Shown: one piece after another, positions 1-9,103 of the stretch
Layout: the number at the start of each line of letters is the position of its first letter
How positions within the stretch are numbered: the stretch's first letter is position 1
NCBI RefSeq assembly: GCF_002251295.1
Contig: NZ_NPJA01000019.1
Location: 124,001 to 188,000, forward strand
Source of the DNA: Prevotella sp. P5-50
GTDB taxonomy: Bacteria > Bacteroidota > Bacteroidia > Bacteroidales > Bacteroidaceae
Direction: 5' to 3'
DNA length: 64,000 bases
Made by a program: the position numbers and the translations under genes
The notes under the pieces: model-generated
Seen by the model: only the letters and a program-made list of their open reading frames with translations
Databases searched by the model: none
Told to the model about the DNA's origin: nothing

Positions 1-47
1 GTGAATTTAACGTGTATTGATTTTTTGCTCGTTGTTTTGGTTCTGCT

Positions 48-55
48 TAATTTTG
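48..55 (+). promoter_or_regulatory. Promoter -7 box for lipoprotein gene at 102
   Basis: TAATTTTG matches the Bacteroidota TAnnTTTG consensus. It lies 46 nt before the ATG at 102. A TTTTTTG stretch further upstream could supply the -33 element. Confidence 0.5.
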
Positions 56-101
56 CAATCGAAACAAAACAATTATTCACACAACAAAAATCAATCAAAT
101 T

Positions 102-1076
102 ATGAAAACAATGATCGGTATTTCAAAAGGCATGGCAGTAATGACAATGATTATACTGCTGACAGCATGTACATCAGACAACTATGACATGGAAATGACA
201 CCTAAAGCAAAAACTCCTGACGTAATCTCCAAAATTGAAAACATCAACGCTGAACTTGAACAGCTCAAAACACCATTTGTGACAAGAGGATGGAAAGACT
301 GGAATAGAAATAAGAGAAATGAATTGGTAAGAGCTGATTTCAAAGGATGCTACGATGGAGTTAAATATGGATATAACATCGGAAAACAAATTGATTCATC
401 ACGAGGTGGATGCTTTGGCGCCATCATCGGAGGCGTGATTGGTGGCGGTGTTTCTTCTTGGTGGAAATATCGCGATTTGGATCATAAACTTGAATGTAAT
501 GATGCTGATATAGAAACAATATCCGAATTATGTAGGAGTTTGGCACAAAAAGGAGACATTACTGAATCAGGCATTACCAATTTGGATGAAGCTCTTAAAG
601 GAGATTCTATTGTAAACAATGATCTCATATTATTATCAAATTTAGATGCACTTTCACTATGTATAGGAAAAATGCATAATACTGCACTTGCCACATTTGA
701 CGGTTCAAGTGGACCAAACATGGATATAAAGGATGAAAAATATCCAGATAAAAAAATTGATGCAGAAACTATTGAATTACAATTAAGGTTGATTGACTCA
801 AAAGAATTAAAAACGAAATGCAAACAAATTGCCATTGATATATGTACAGGAGAAAAAAACGAATCAGACTCTACTACGGATAAAATCATAAGGTTGTTTG
901 ACGAAGCATTAGACAGCTATACAGAAAACGCTGAAGACATTGCATTTATCATCGGAAAGTATTGTGAAATAATCGATAGTACTGCAGATTTGACAGAAGA
1001 AGAGAAAACGCAAGTAAAAGCTGCTTTTTCTACTGCTTTGTATAGTATATCATATTGGGAAACTAAAATGAAATAG
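102..1076 (+). CDS. Putative lipoprotein, function unknown
   Basis: A 324-residue protein of unrecognised family. The N-terminus is a lipoprotein signal: a hydrophobic stretch ends in LLTAC with the lipidated Cys at residue 23, so the mature protein is expected to be anchored in an envelope membrane. Residues 102-121 form a glycine-rich segment (GGxxGAIIGGVIGGG) resembling glycine-zipper membrane segments. The rest is acidic, helical-looking and fairly Cys-rich. The next gene starts 2 nt after the stop, so the two are probably co-transcribed. The start fits the TAATTTTG box at 48-55. I do not recognise the family. Confidence 0.75.
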   Translation: MKTMIGISKGMAVMTMIILLTACTSDNYDMEMTPKAKTPDVISKIENINAELEQLKTPFVTRGWKDWNRNKRNELVRADFKGCYDGVKYGYNIGKQIDSSRGGCFGAIIGGVIGGGVSSWWKYRDLDHKLECNDADIETISELCRSLAQKGDITESGITNLDEALKGDSIVNNDLILLSNLDALSLCIGKMHNTALATFDGSSGPNMDIKDEKYPDKKIDAETIELQLRLIDSKELKTKCKQIAIDICTGEKNESDSTTDKIIRLFDEALDSYTENAEDIAFIIGKYCEIIDSTADLTEEEKTQVKAAFSTALYSISYWETKMK

Positions 1077-1078
1077 GC

Positions 1079-1471
1079 ATGGACAGATATTCTAAAAGCA
1101 TAATATGGGCATCTTGGATTTTTCGTGCAGGACTACTTGTATGGACCTTTGACCCTTTGATAGAAAACATTTCTAAAGGCAATGAATTATTGATTGATGT
1201 ATGGAGCAACCTATCGTTCGGTCTTTTAGTTATTTCTGCACTGTTTGAACTTGTGATGCTTATAATAAACCACAAGCGTTTTATCAAGGCATTGGAGAAT
1301 AGCAAAACTACTGGTTATAGCATGGCAATAATCGATATCATTGGTATTATAGTTGCCTTAATCTTCCAAAGTTCATTCTGGAATTTCTGGGCATTCATGC
1401 TCGTCTGTGATACAGTTGGTGTAGGCATAGATGCCAAAAAGCAGAAAAAACAGCAAGATGCAGTAGGTTAA
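1079..1471 (+). CDS. Small integral membrane protein, function unknown
   Basis: A 130-residue hydrophobic protein with about four predicted membrane segments (roughly residues 9-25, 45-63, 80-97 and 100-118) and a basic, Gln-rich tail. It begins 2 nt after the stop of the lipoprotein at 102, which suggests a two-gene unit and possibly a shared envelope role; that is inference. No catalytic motif or family signature was recognised. Confidence 0.65.
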   Translation: MDRYSKSIIWASWIFRAGLLVWTFDPLIENISKGNELLIDVWSNLSFGLLVISALFELVMLIINHKRFIKALENSKTTGYSMAIIDIIGIIVALIFQSSFWNFWAFMLVCDTVGVGIDAKKQKKQQDAVG

Positions 1472-1675
1472 TGGTTTGATACTAGCACAAAGTTAACAGG
1501 AAAGATTCACTCAAAACAATCTTTAGACCTCATTTCGCCCATCGTGTACATCCGTATGCGATGGGATTCCTATTATTGGCAAACACCCATCAAATATGAA
1601 GATAACAGAGGACCACGCCACTCTTTTAAATATCTGATTTTCAACACGTCTCATATGCAATATTAAAAAAACTTT

Positions 1676-1916
1676 TATCAAACGTTGGATAATACCTTTG
1701 TCAAACGTTGGATAATATCTTTGTCAAACGTTGGATAATACCTTTGTCAAACGTTGGATAATATCTTTGTCAAACGTTGACAATACCTTTATCATACGTT
1801 AGACTATACCTTTGCCAAACGTTGGACTATACCTTGGCCAAACGTTAGACTATACCTTTGCCAAACGTTGAACAATACTTTTGCAAAACATTTGGCACAG
1901 CTTGGCAAAACGTTAT
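1676..1916. repeat. 23-bp iteron array A, about 11 units
   Basis: The core AACGTT (or a one-base variant) recurs at 1681, 1704, 1727, 1750, 1773, 1795, 1818, 1841 and 1864, with weaker copies at about 1887 and 1909: a 23-bp period with one 22-bp step. The best unit contains TATCAAACGTTGGATA, which matches its own reverse complement at 14 of 16 positions. The spacer is AATACCTTTG or AATATCTTTG. Arrays of the same unit lie at about 35900-36120 and 57965-58160. Confidence 0.9.
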
Positions 1917-1992
1917 CAAAAGAATACCGATCTATTTTATTTCTGAGCGACATTCGAATAGATATGAGCATCGCAGATATGCTTTCGCAATT

Positions 1993-2107
1993 TGGTGGTC
2001 GATGCGTGGTCGATATAAACAGTTTCGACCACCGCCTAAAATACTGAACGATAACGTGATGCACACATCGGTGGTCGAGTGGTCGAAATTTTCTGAAAAA
2101 TAAAATT
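1993..2107. repeat. GTGGTCGA/TCGACCAC flank element, right copy of A
   Basis: It contains GGTGGTCGATGCGTGGTCGA, then TTCGACCACC (2023-2032), then GTGGTCGAGTGGTCGAAAT followed by an A/T-rich end. The right flank of the 36.1-kb array has the same order of words, and the left flanks at 35.7 and 57.8 kb have it in reverse complement. Confidence 0.8.
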
Positions 2108-2133
2108 CTTGTATAACTCTGGAAAAACGGAAA

Positions 2134-2170
2134 AGTGTCCTGCAAAGCCGTAAAGCTTCAGCAGGACACT
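2134..2170 (-). terminator. Terminator of pnp
   Basis: The 10-bp arms AGTGTCCTGC and GCAGGACACT enclose a 17-nt loop. On the minus strand a short T-run (ACTTTTCC) follows, just beyond the pnp stop. Confidence 0.75.
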
Positions 2171-2204
2171 TTAGATTATTTTTCAGCTATATGATTCGCT
2201 GCAA

Positions 2205-4514
2205 TTAGAAGTCCATTTTGTCGAGAGCATCGCTGAAATCCTTGGGCTCGTTGTTGGGCTCATGGAATTCGTCGTTGCGCTGTGGACGCTCGCGGTGATC
2301 GTTGTGCTGACGACGCTCGCCACGCTCAGGACGGGGGCGACGCTCGCTACGGTCGCGACGTGCAGGACGCTCAACATATCCCTCAGGCTTATCAATAAGA
2401 ACGCGATGAGAGAGTTTGAACTTACCGGTCTTAGGATCAATCTCCAGCAGTTTCACCTTAATCTTATCGCCTTCCTTGATACCAGCTTCCTCTACGGTCT
2501 CCAAACGCTTCCAGTCGATTTCTGAAATATGGAGCAAACCGTCCTTGCCTGGCATGAACTCTACAAAGCAACCATAAGGCATGATGCTGCGTACGGTACC
2601 CTCGTAAACCTCACCAATCTCAGGAATAGCCACAATGGCACGAATCTTGGCAATAGCAGCATCGATGCTGTTCTTATCGGGACCGCTCACCTGAATCTTA
2701 CCAACGCCATCCTCTTCATCGATAGTGATAGTAGCACCGGTATCCTCCTGCATCTGCTGAATGATCTTTCCGCCCGGGCCAATCACAGCACCAATGAACT
2801 CCTTAGGAATCTCAAAGGCTACGATGCGGGGTACATGTGGTTTAAGCTCAGCACGTGGCTCAGCAATAGTATCGGTGATGCATTTAAGGATGTGCTCACG
2901 GCCAGCCTTAGCCTGCATAAGAGCTTTTTCCAAGATTTCGAACGACAGACCGTCGCACTTGATATCCATCTGAGTGGCTGTCAGACCGTCCTTAGTACCA
3001 GTGGTCTTGAAGTCCATATCACCCAAATGGTCCTCGTCGCCGAGGATATCGCTCAATACAGCATATTTATCTTCGCCGGGATTCTTAATCAGACCCATGG
3101 CAATACCTGATACAGGCTTCTTCATAGGAACACCTGCATCCATCAGGGCAAGCGTACCTGCACAAACGGTAGCCATAGATGAAGAACCGTTAGACTCGAG
3201 AATCTGAGATACCAGACGTACGGTATAAGGGAAGTCCTCAGGTATCTGACCCTTCAAACCACGCCATGCCAAGTGACCGTGACCAATTTCACGACGACCC
3301 ACGCCACGCTGGGCTTTGGCCTCACCAGTACAGAATGGAGGGAAGTTATAATGGAGCAAGAAGCGCTGATAGCTCTTGTCAAGCACATCGTCAACAAGTT
3401 TCTCATCGAGTTTAGTGCCGAGAGTACAAGTGGTCAGAGACTGTGTCTCACCACGTGTAAAGATAGAGCTTCCGTGAGGCATGGGCAGTGGAGAAACCTC
3501 GCACCAAATAGGACGAATCTCGTCAGTCTTACGACCGTCAAGACGAATACCCTCATCCAAAATGCAACGTCGCATAGCGTCGCGCTCCACATCATGATAG
3601 TAACGGTCCATCATGGCATATTTCTCTTCGAGCTCATCTTCGGTGAGATCGGCATGTGCAGTAGCATACTGCTCCTTGAAATCTGCCAATATCTTTTCGA
3701 ATGCCTCAGCACGCGCATGTTTCTCAAGAGCCTGCTTGGTCACGTCGTACGAAGGCTGATAGAGTTCCTTGTTCATCTGCTCACGCAGTTCTTCATCGTT
3801 GACTTCGTGATTGTATTCGCGCTTCACATCGGTACCGAGCTCCTTGCTCAGTGCGGTTTGCAATTCACACATAGGCTTGATAGCAGCCATCGCTGCTTTC
3901 AGTGCGCCAATCATATCTTGCTCTGATACTTCCTTCATTTCACCTTCCACCATCATGATGTTTTCGGCAGAAGCACCAACCATGATGTCCATGTCAGCTT
4001 CCTTCATCTGTTCGAAGGTCGGGTCGATAACAAACTCGCCATTAACACGAGCTACACGAACCTCACTGATGGGGCACTCGAAGGGAATATCCGAACATGC
4101 CAATGCTGCTGATGCGGCGAATCCTGCCAATGCATCGGGTTGGTCAACACCATCTGCACTCAGAAGCATTACATTCACATAAACTTCAGCGTGATAGTTA
4201 GAAGGGAACAGCGGACGGAGCACACGGTCCACCAGACGGCTGGTAAGGATTTCGTTGTCACTGGCTTTGCCTTCGCGCTTGGTGAAACCACCGGGGAATC
4301 GACCTGCGGCGGCATACTGCTCTCTGTAGTCAACCTGCAGAGGCATGAAATCTGTTCCGGGAACTGCATCTTTTGCGGCACAAACAGTGGCCAGAAGTAC
4401 GGTGTTGTTCATACGGAGAACAACGCTTCCGTCAGCCTGCTTTGCCACTTTCCCGGTTTCAATTGTGATGGTTCTTCCATCAGGCAACTGAATACTTTTC
4501 GTAATTACGTTCAT
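2205..4514 (-). CDS. pnp: Polyribonucleotide nucleotidyltransferase (PNPase)
   Basis: The 3'-5' phosphorolytic exoribonuclease of mRNA decay. At 769 residues the protein shows the full family layout: two RNase PH-type domains (about residues 10-230 and 315-550), a KH domain with IGPGGKIIQ (about 575-590) and an S1 domain (about 630-700, [15 protein letters not shown]). The catalytic-domain hallmarks [15 protein letters not shown] and [23 protein letters not shown] sequence are intact. A disordered tail of about 60 residues, rich in Arg, Glu and Asn, follows S1; such tails are common in this phylum. It is transcribed alone, with a promoter at 4547-4554 and a hairpin at 2134-2170. Confidence 0.97.
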   Translation of the reverse strand: MNVITKSIQLPDGRTITIETGKVAKQADGSVVLRMNNTVLLATVCAAKDAVPGTDFMPLQVDYREQYAAAGRFPGGFTKREGKASDNEILTSRLVDRVLRPLFPSNYHAEVYVNVMLLSADGVDQPDALAGFAASAALACSDIPFECPISEVRVARVNGEFVIDPTFEQMKEADMDIMVGASAENIMMVEGEMKEVSEQDMIGALKAAMAAIKPMCELQTALSKELGTDVKREYNHEVNDEELREQMNKELYQPSYDVTKQALEKHARAEAFEKILADFKEQYATAHADLTEDELEEKYAMMDRYYHDVERDAMRRCILDEGIRLDGRKTDEIRPIWCEVSPLPMPHGSSIFTRGETQSLTTCTLGTKLDEKLVDDVLDKSYQRFLLHYNFPPFCTGEAKAQRGVGRREIGHGHLAWRGLKGQIPEDFPYTVRLVSQILESNGSSSMATVCAGTLALMDAGVPMKKPVSGIAMGLIKNPGEDKYAVLSDILGDEDHLGDMDFKTTGTKDGLTATQMDIKCDGLSFEILEKALMQAKAGREHILKCITDTIAEPRAELKPHVPRIVAFEIPKEFIGAVIGPGGKIIQQMQEDTGATITIDEEDGVGKIQVSGPDKNSIDAAIAKIRAIVAIPEIGEVYEGTVRSIMPYGCFVEFMPGKDGLLHISEIDWKRLETVEEAGIKEGDKIKVKLLEIDPKTGKFKLSHRVLIDKPEGYVERPARRDRSERRPRPERGERRQHNDHRERPQRNDEFHEPNNEPKDFSDALDKMDF

Positions 4515-4546
4515 CTTATTTTTTACGTCTAAATAAATAAATCATG

Positions 4547-4554
4547 CAAAATTA
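4547..4554 (-). promoter_or_regulatory. Promoter -7 box for pnp
   Basis: CAAAATTA on the plus strand reads TAATTTTG on the minus strand, 33 nt before the pnp ATG at 4514. It supports that start. Confidence 0.6.
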
Positions 4555-4790
4555 CCTATTTTATTGGTAATAAACGAATAATCTGCCGATATTTTTCTTT
4601 TTTTATGAATTTGCCACAACCGTTTTCTATCGTGGGGATATAGGTACCGATAGCGGCATTCGGTATTTTTAATAGCCAATGCAAAAAGATATGGATAAAA
4701 AGCGAGACCTTTGCACACGCTTTCGAGGAAAGCGATATCGCTCAACCCTCGTTTTTACATATAAAAAGAAAGAAAAAATATATATAAATT

Positions 4791-5039
4791 ATGGAGACTT
4801 ATAGATTAGTTATTTTAGCTGTTTCATTGGCTATGCCTTTGTTTGTTGTGGCGTTGAAAAAGTTCACTTTCGCTTTCCAAAATTACAAGAAGAGAACTCT
4901 GGGCTGTCAAGAGAAACTATTTCTCAACAACGAATGTTACGACTACGTAACAGCTGGCCACATGGCAGAAGAGGAAGTGATGATTAAGGACAACGAAACA
5001 GGCATGGTATATGACGACTACGAACTTGAACAGCTCTAA
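4791..5039 (+). CDS. Small membrane-anchored protein upstream of ThrE genes
   Basis: An 82-residue protein with one N-terminal membrane segment (about residues 5-27) followed by a charged, Asp/Glu-rich domain. Its last 29 nt overlap the start of the next gene in another frame, so translation of the two is probably coupled. The family is not recognised. The overlap and the lack of its own terminator suggest it belongs to the exporter operon. Confidence 0.65.
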   Translation: METYRLVILAVSLAMPLFVVALKKFTFAFQNYKKRTLGCQEKLFLNNECYDYVTAGHMAEEEVMIKDNETGMVYDDYELEQL

Positions 5040-5793
5040 AGAAACTGCCCATTTTCTTGCCACCTATGCCGCAACCATGCTGGCTGCCGGCGGTTCATCT
5101 GCCCGTTGCGAAAAGACGGTACACCGTATTGCCGAAGCATACGGAACAACAGCAGAGATCACCATCTTACCCCATACGGTTATGACCACTGTATGGGACA
5201 AGGATCATAGTCAGTCCTTTTCCGTTGGAGAGAAATTGCCTGTCACAGGCCTCAACTTCTATGTCATTTCCCGTCTGAGTCACTTGTCATGGGATATCCG
5301 CGACAATGGCATCACACTGGAAGAAGCAAAAAACGAATTTCGTAGCATCATGAAGAAACCACGACTCAACCCTTGGTTGGTAACGCTGCTCACTGGCCTT
5401 GCCAATGCTTCGTTCTGCCGTTTGTTTGAAGGCGATTGGAGAGCCATGCTCATTGTATTTATTGCCACTGTCAATGGTTTCTGGATTAAGAATGCTTTGC
5501 ATAAAGAATGGAAATGGGATATGCGCCTGGCTGTACTTTGCGCTGCTTGTTGTTCATCAGTCATCGCCTGTTCAGGTTTTATGTTCCATTGCACCGACAC
5601 ACCAGACATTGCACTAGGTACCAGTGTGTTATATCTTGTACCTGGCATCCCATACATCAACTCCGTCAGCGACCTTATCCACGGACATTTACTCTGCTGC
5701 ATCAGCCGTTTCATCGAAGCATCTGTGCTGACAGCATGCTTGGGCATCGGCCTATCGGTAGGCATTCTTTTAATGAACATACAATATTTCTAA
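5011..5793 (+). CDS. ThrE-type threonine/serine exporter, large subunit (DUF1212)
   Basis: A 260-residue protein with the N-terminal soluble module of the ThrE family (AGGSSARCEKTVHRIAEAYG, about residues 26-45) followed by about five hydrophobic segments from residue 120 to the end. In Corynebacterium ThrE is one polypeptide; here, as in many Bacteroidota and Firmicutes, the DUF1212 and DUF3815 parts are separate genes. The expected role is efflux of small amino acids across the inner membrane. It overlaps the upstream small gene by 29 nt and lies 12 nt before its partner at 5806. The substrate is inferred from the family. Confidence 0.85.
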   Translation: MTTTNLNSSKETAHFLATYAATMLAAGGSSARCEKTVHRIAEAYGTTAEITILPHTVMTTVWDKDHSQSFSVGEKLPVTGLNFYVISRLSHLSWDIRDNGITLEEAKNEFRSIMKKPRLNPWLVTLLTGLANASFCRLFEGDWRAMLIVFIATVNGFWIKNALHKEWKWDMRLAVLCAACCSSVIACSGFMFHCTDTPDIALGTSVLYLVPGIPYINSVSDLIHGHLLCCISRFIEASVLTACLGIGLSVGILLMNIQYF

Positions 5794-5805
5794 AGACTTT
5801 ACGTT

Positions 5806-6297
5806 ATGATTATGACAGATATCCTGTTGGACGGTTTCTTTGCCGCCATTGCCGCCATCGGTTTCGGAAGCATCAGCAATGTGCCTCTCCAAGCTTTCAA
5901 AGGATGTGCACTGCTTGCGGCAGCAGGTCATGCCACACGTTTCGTGCTGACCCATGCCTGCGGTTGGGGACTGATTCCAGCAGCCTTTATCGGTGCATTG
6001 GTCATTGGATTCTTTGCACCGAAAGCGAGCCGCCACTGGCGTATTCCTGCCGAAGCGCTGGCATTTCCCGCTCTCTTACCGATGATTCCGGGTATGTATG
6101 CCTATCGTTCGGTTGAGGGATTGCTACAATGCATTATGAGCAAGGATGCCGAAACATTCACCCATGCCTTCTATCTGTTTAGTTACAATGGCATGGTATG
6201 CGTCATCATTGTCATACTGATGGTACTTGGTGCGACAGTTCCCATCATAGTGGATGCACGCAGACAAACTGATAATAGCGATACAAAAACAGCATAA
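5806..6297 (+). CDS. ThrE-type exporter, small subunit (DUF3815)
   Basis: A 163-residue hydrophobic protein with about five membrane segments and the conserved FPALLPMIPGMYAYR motif (about residues 87-101), typical of the C-terminal half of ThrE. It is expected to pair with the DUF1212 protein at 5011. It may start at Met1 or Met3 (ATGATTATG). The LysR gene begins 2 nt after its stop, so the regulator is probably co-transcribed with the exporter. Confidence 0.85.
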   Translation: MIMTDILLDGFFAAIAAIGFGSISNVPLQAFKGCALLAAAGHATRFVLTHACGWGLIPAAFIGALVIGFFAPKASRHWRIPAEALAFPALLPMIPGMYAYRSVEGLLQCIMSKDAETFTHAFYLFSYNGMVCVIIVILMVLGATVPIIVDARRQTDNSDTKTA

Positions 6298-6298
6298 C

Positions 6299-7186
6299 AT
6301 GGAACTAAGACAGCTTCGTTTCTTCCTAAAAGTCTCTGAGACTCTCAATTTCTCAGAAGCTTCTAAGCAATTGTACATCACCCAAAGCACACTAACACAA
6401 ACTATTAAACAGTTGGAAACTGAGCTCGGCGTGGTGCTGTTCGACCGTAACAGTCACGAAGTACATCTGACAGAAGCTGGTAAGGAACTTGTGGATTATG
6501 CCAACCGCACGGTGACTGCTGCCGATGACTGCATGGCACGAATGACCGATCTGACGCAGATGAAATGTGGAACGCTCCGCATTGGTGTCACCCTCTCCTT
6601 TTCATTGATGACTGCTGAAGTGGTGACAGAATTCTGCCGCCTTTATCCCAACACGCACATTGATATCACATACTTGCGTATGGAAGAACTTATCGACAAG
6701 TTGTGCCGTCATGAATTGGATGTAGTGCTGTCATACAAGCCCACTCATATCAGCAAGAAAGTGGAATCGGTAGAACTCTTCAAAGACCAGTTGGGGGTGG
6801 TTGTACCGCAAGACCACGAGCTGGCATCACGCCCTTCGCTGACTCTTGCCGACATTGCCAACTATTCGTTTGCACTTCCAGCAAAGGGCTTACAGGCGCG
6901 CAACGTATTGGAACGTCTGTTGGTTGCGCACAACATAACTCTCAACACACGTGTGGAACTGAACATTGCCACGCCCTTATTGCGCCTGGTGCGTAAGAGC
7001 AAGATGCTGACCGTGCTGTCTTGTTCAGCTGTTGCCACCACACCAGACCTATGCGCCATTCCTCTTGAAGGGGAAGAAAGTAGTATGGTGGGATGTTTCC
7101 ATACGTTGAAAGGAGTATATCGGAAGCATGCTGCCGACGAAATGCTCCGTCTGCTGAAAGAGTATATCACCTTCTACAAGATGTAA
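6299..7186 (+). CDS. LysR-family transcriptional regulator
   Basis: A 295-residue regulator. The winged-helix domain lies at residues 1-60 (MELRQLRFFLKVSETLNFSE and QSTLTQTIKQLETELG) and the periplasmic-binding-protein-like effector domain at about 90-290. I chose the ATG at 6299 over one 45 nt upstream because it gives the canonical LysR N-terminus and follows the exporter stop by 1 nt. Its position at the end of the ThrE genes suggests it responds to an amino acid or controls this operon; LysR genes are more often divergent from their targets, so this is tentative. Confidence 0.92.
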   Translation: MELRQLRFFLKVSETLNFSEASKQLYITQSTLTQTIKQLETELGVVLFDRNSHEVHLTEAGKELVDYANRTVTAADDCMARMTDLTQMKCGTLRIGVTLSFSLMTAEVVTEFCRLYPNTHIDITYLRMEELIDKLCRHELDVVLSYKPTHISKKVESVELFKDQLGVVVPQDHELASRPSLTLADIANYSFALPAKGLQARNVLERLLVAHNITLNTRVELNIATPLLRLVRKSKMLTVLSCSAVATTPDLCAIPLEGEESSMVGCFHTLKGVYRKHAADEMLRLLKEYITFYKM

Positions 7187-7332
7187 ATGCAAGTGCTGAC
7201 CCCATCATTCAAATGCTACATGACTATCCTCCAATCGCATATTAAACCGAAAAGTAGGGATAAATAGAATCTCTATAACCGATTGGGAGTAAAAAGAAAT
7301 GGTGTAAAGTTGCAAAAAAAAAATAATTTGCG

Positions 7333-7340
7333 TAACTTTG
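7333..7340 (+). promoter_or_regulatory. Promoter -7 box for DUF2851 gene
   Basis: TAACTTTG, 22 nt before the ATG at 7363, with GTTG about 20 nt upstream. It probably drives the run from 7363 to 11203. Confidence 0.6.
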
Positions 7341-7362
7341 CACCATTATTATTTCATGCCGC

Positions 7363-8703
7363 ATGGAACAACTCCTACACTATGTCTGGAAGCACCGTTT
7401 GCTGCCTGCCAGACCACTTGCCACCACCGACGGACGACCGATAGAGGTGATAGACCCTGGTCTTCATAATCGCAACAGCGGTCCCGATTTCTTCAATGCC
7501 AAGGTAAAAATCGGTCAGACGCTATGGGTGGGCAATGTAGAAATCCACGACAAATCGAGCGATTGGTTTCTGCATGGTCATGACCATGATGCTGCCTACG
7601 ACAATGTAGTACTGCATGTAGCTGGCATCATCGACTGCGATGTGACCAATACATTGGGCCATTTCATACCACAAATGCAGATCGATGTGCCTCAACAAGT
7701 CATCGACAACTATGAGGAGTTGCTACGTACCGACCAATATCCGCCGTGCTACCGCATCATTCCTCAATTGGCTCCCATCACCATCCATGCTTGGATGGCT
7801 GCTTTGCAAACCGAGCGGTTGGAGCAAAAAACGGAGGCTATAGCTGAACGCGCACGTAGATTGGGTGGTTCGTGGGAAGACGCTTACTTCATGACCTTGG
7901 CCCGCAACTATGGTTTCGGCATCAACGGAGACAGTTTCGAAGAGTGGGCAGCACACATTCCCCTATCGGCTGTGGGACATCATCGCGATGATCAGTTTCA
8001 AGTGGAAGCCATTTTCATGGGACAAGCAGGATTACTAACACCCGAATCCATTCCACAGCGCTACCGCGACGAAGCCGTTGCTGACCCATACTTTCAGCGC
8101 CTTAGTAAGGAATATACATACCTTGCCCATAAATTCTCACTCCAACCGATGGACCACCACCGCTGGCGTTTCCTACGACTGAGACCTCAGAATTTCCCCT
8201 ATATCCGTTTGTCACAACTGGCATGTCTCTATCATGAGCGTAAAACAAGTCTCTCGCAACTGACCGATTGCAAAACTGTGGCAGAGTTGCAGAATATGAT
8301 GGGCACCCACGTATCCGACTACTGGAAGACTCACTACACTTTCGGACAGGAGAGCGAAAGCAACACTAAACATCTGTCGCCATTCTCTATCAACCTATTG
8401 CTCATCAACACTTGCATCCCGATGCTCTTTGCTTACGGTCGTCACACTGCCAAAGAGGAATATTGCGACAGGGCTTTCGACCTGTTGGAACAGCTCCGCG
8501 CCGAGAGCAACCATATCATCCGCATGTGGAGCGAATGCGGTCTGAAGGTGAAAACGGCCGGCGATTCGCAAGCACTTATCCAACTAAAAAAAGAATACTG
8601 CGACCGAAAAGACTGTCTGCGCTGCCGCATTGGCTATGAATACCTTCGCCGACCAGGAGACAAAACACAGCAGCCCCATGAACAGATAAATAGCAAATCA
8701 TAA
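7363..8703 (+). CDS. DUF2851 family protein
   Basis: A 446-residue soluble protein resembling the DUF2851 family, which is widespread in Bacteroidota and uncharacterised. The N-terminal third carries PxLHNRNSGPDFFNAKVKI and WVGNVEIHxKSSDW (about residues 32-70), the most conserved block of the family. Near the C-terminus is a Cys cluster (YCDRKDCLRCRIG, about residues 414-426). It has no signal peptide. It starts a plus-strand run followed by a thioesterase (4-nt gap), dprA and dusB. No function is assigned. Confidence 0.85.
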   Translation: MEQLLHYVWKHRLLPARPLATTDGRPIEVIDPGLHNRNSGPDFFNAKVKIGQTLWVGNVEIHDKSSDWFLHGHDHDAAYDNVVLHVAGIIDCDVTNTLGHFIPQMQIDVPQQVIDNYEELLRTDQYPPCYRIIPQLAPITIHAWMAALQTERLEQKTEAIAERARRLGGSWEDAYFMTLARNYGFGINGDSFEEWAAHIPLSAVGHHRDDQFQVEAIFMGQAGLLTPESIPQRYRDEAVADPYFQRLSKEYTYLAHKFSLQPMDHHRWRFLRLRPQNFPYIRLSQLACLYHERKTSLSQLTDCKTVAELQNMMGTHVSDYWKTHYTFGQESESNTKHLSPFSINLLLINTCIPMLFAYGRHTAKEEYCDRAFDLLEQLRAESNHIIRMWSECGLKVKTAGDSQALIQLKKEYCDRKDCLRCRIGYEYLRRPGDKTQQPHEQINSKS

Positions 8704-8707
8704 ATAC

Positions 8708-9103
8708 ATGAGTAAATATATCTTTGAAGCGCACATGGAAGTGCGCGACTACGAATGCGACATCGAAGGCATTGTCAACAATGCCAACTATCTGCACTAT
8801 GCCGAACATACCCGCCATCTGTTTCTGAAATCACGAAACCTGAGTTTTGCAGAAATGCATGAGCGTGGAATAGATGCCGTGGTTGCACGTATGAATCTGC
8901 AATACAAGACACCACTTCGCTGCGATGACGAATTTATTTCACGACTGTGGGTAGAGAAAGAAGGTGTCAAATACATATTCCATCAAGACATCTTCCGTGC
9001 TTCCGACGAGGCATTATGTTTCCGCGGAATCATCACACTGGTATGTCTGATAGATGGAAAACTCGCTAACAGCGAGGATTACGACCGGGCTTTATTATCA
9101 TGA
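8708..9103 (+). CDS. Hotdog-fold acyl-CoA thioesterase (YbgC/4HBT-like)
   Basis: A 131-residue single-domain protein with the 4HBT signature near the N-terminus (DYECDIEGIVNNANYLHYAE, residues 13-32): an Asp before a Gly, then NNxxYxxYxExxR. The length is typical of YbgC-like thioesterases, which hydrolyse short acyl-CoA or acyl-ACP esters. It sits 4 nt after the DUF2851 gene and overlaps the first bases of dprA by 4 nt (ATGA). The substrate cannot be read from the sequence. Confidence 0.85.
   Translation: MSKYIFEAHMEVRDYECDIEGIVNNANYLHYAEHTRHLFLKSRNLSFAEMHERGIDAVVARMNLQYKTPLRCDDEFISRLWVEKEGVKYIFHQDIFRASDEALCFRGIITLVCLIDGKLANSEDYDRALLS

Larger units (their letters stand above)
1472..2204. 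repeat. Convergent intergenic gap with composite repeat element A
   Basis: A 733-bp tail-to-tail gap between the membrane protein (+) and pnp (-), with no credible gene. It holds a weak inverted repeat (CCCATCG...CGATGGG, about 1538-1567), a 23-bp iteron array (1676-1916), a TCGACCAC/GTGGTCGA element (1993-2107) and the pnp terminator (2134-2170). Open frames across it are built from repeat DNA and are not annotated. Confidence 0.85.

Noticed and set aside
1693..1900. Iterons as tandem promoters
   Set aside because: Array A spells TACCTTTG or TATCTTTG each 23 bp, but the TTTG-to-TA spacing is 15 bp instead of about 19, arrays B and C have CACCTTT, and no gene lies downstream in either direction within the gap.
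1676..1916. CRISPR array
   Set aside because: The units adjoin with a fixed 23-bp period and the apparent spacers repeat as well; there are no unique spacers and no cas genes.
1858..2103. Open frames of 81 and 113 codons in element A
   Set aside because: They are made of iteron and GTGGTCGA repeat DNA, lack a promoter-start relation, and similar frames in B and C do not conserve a protein.
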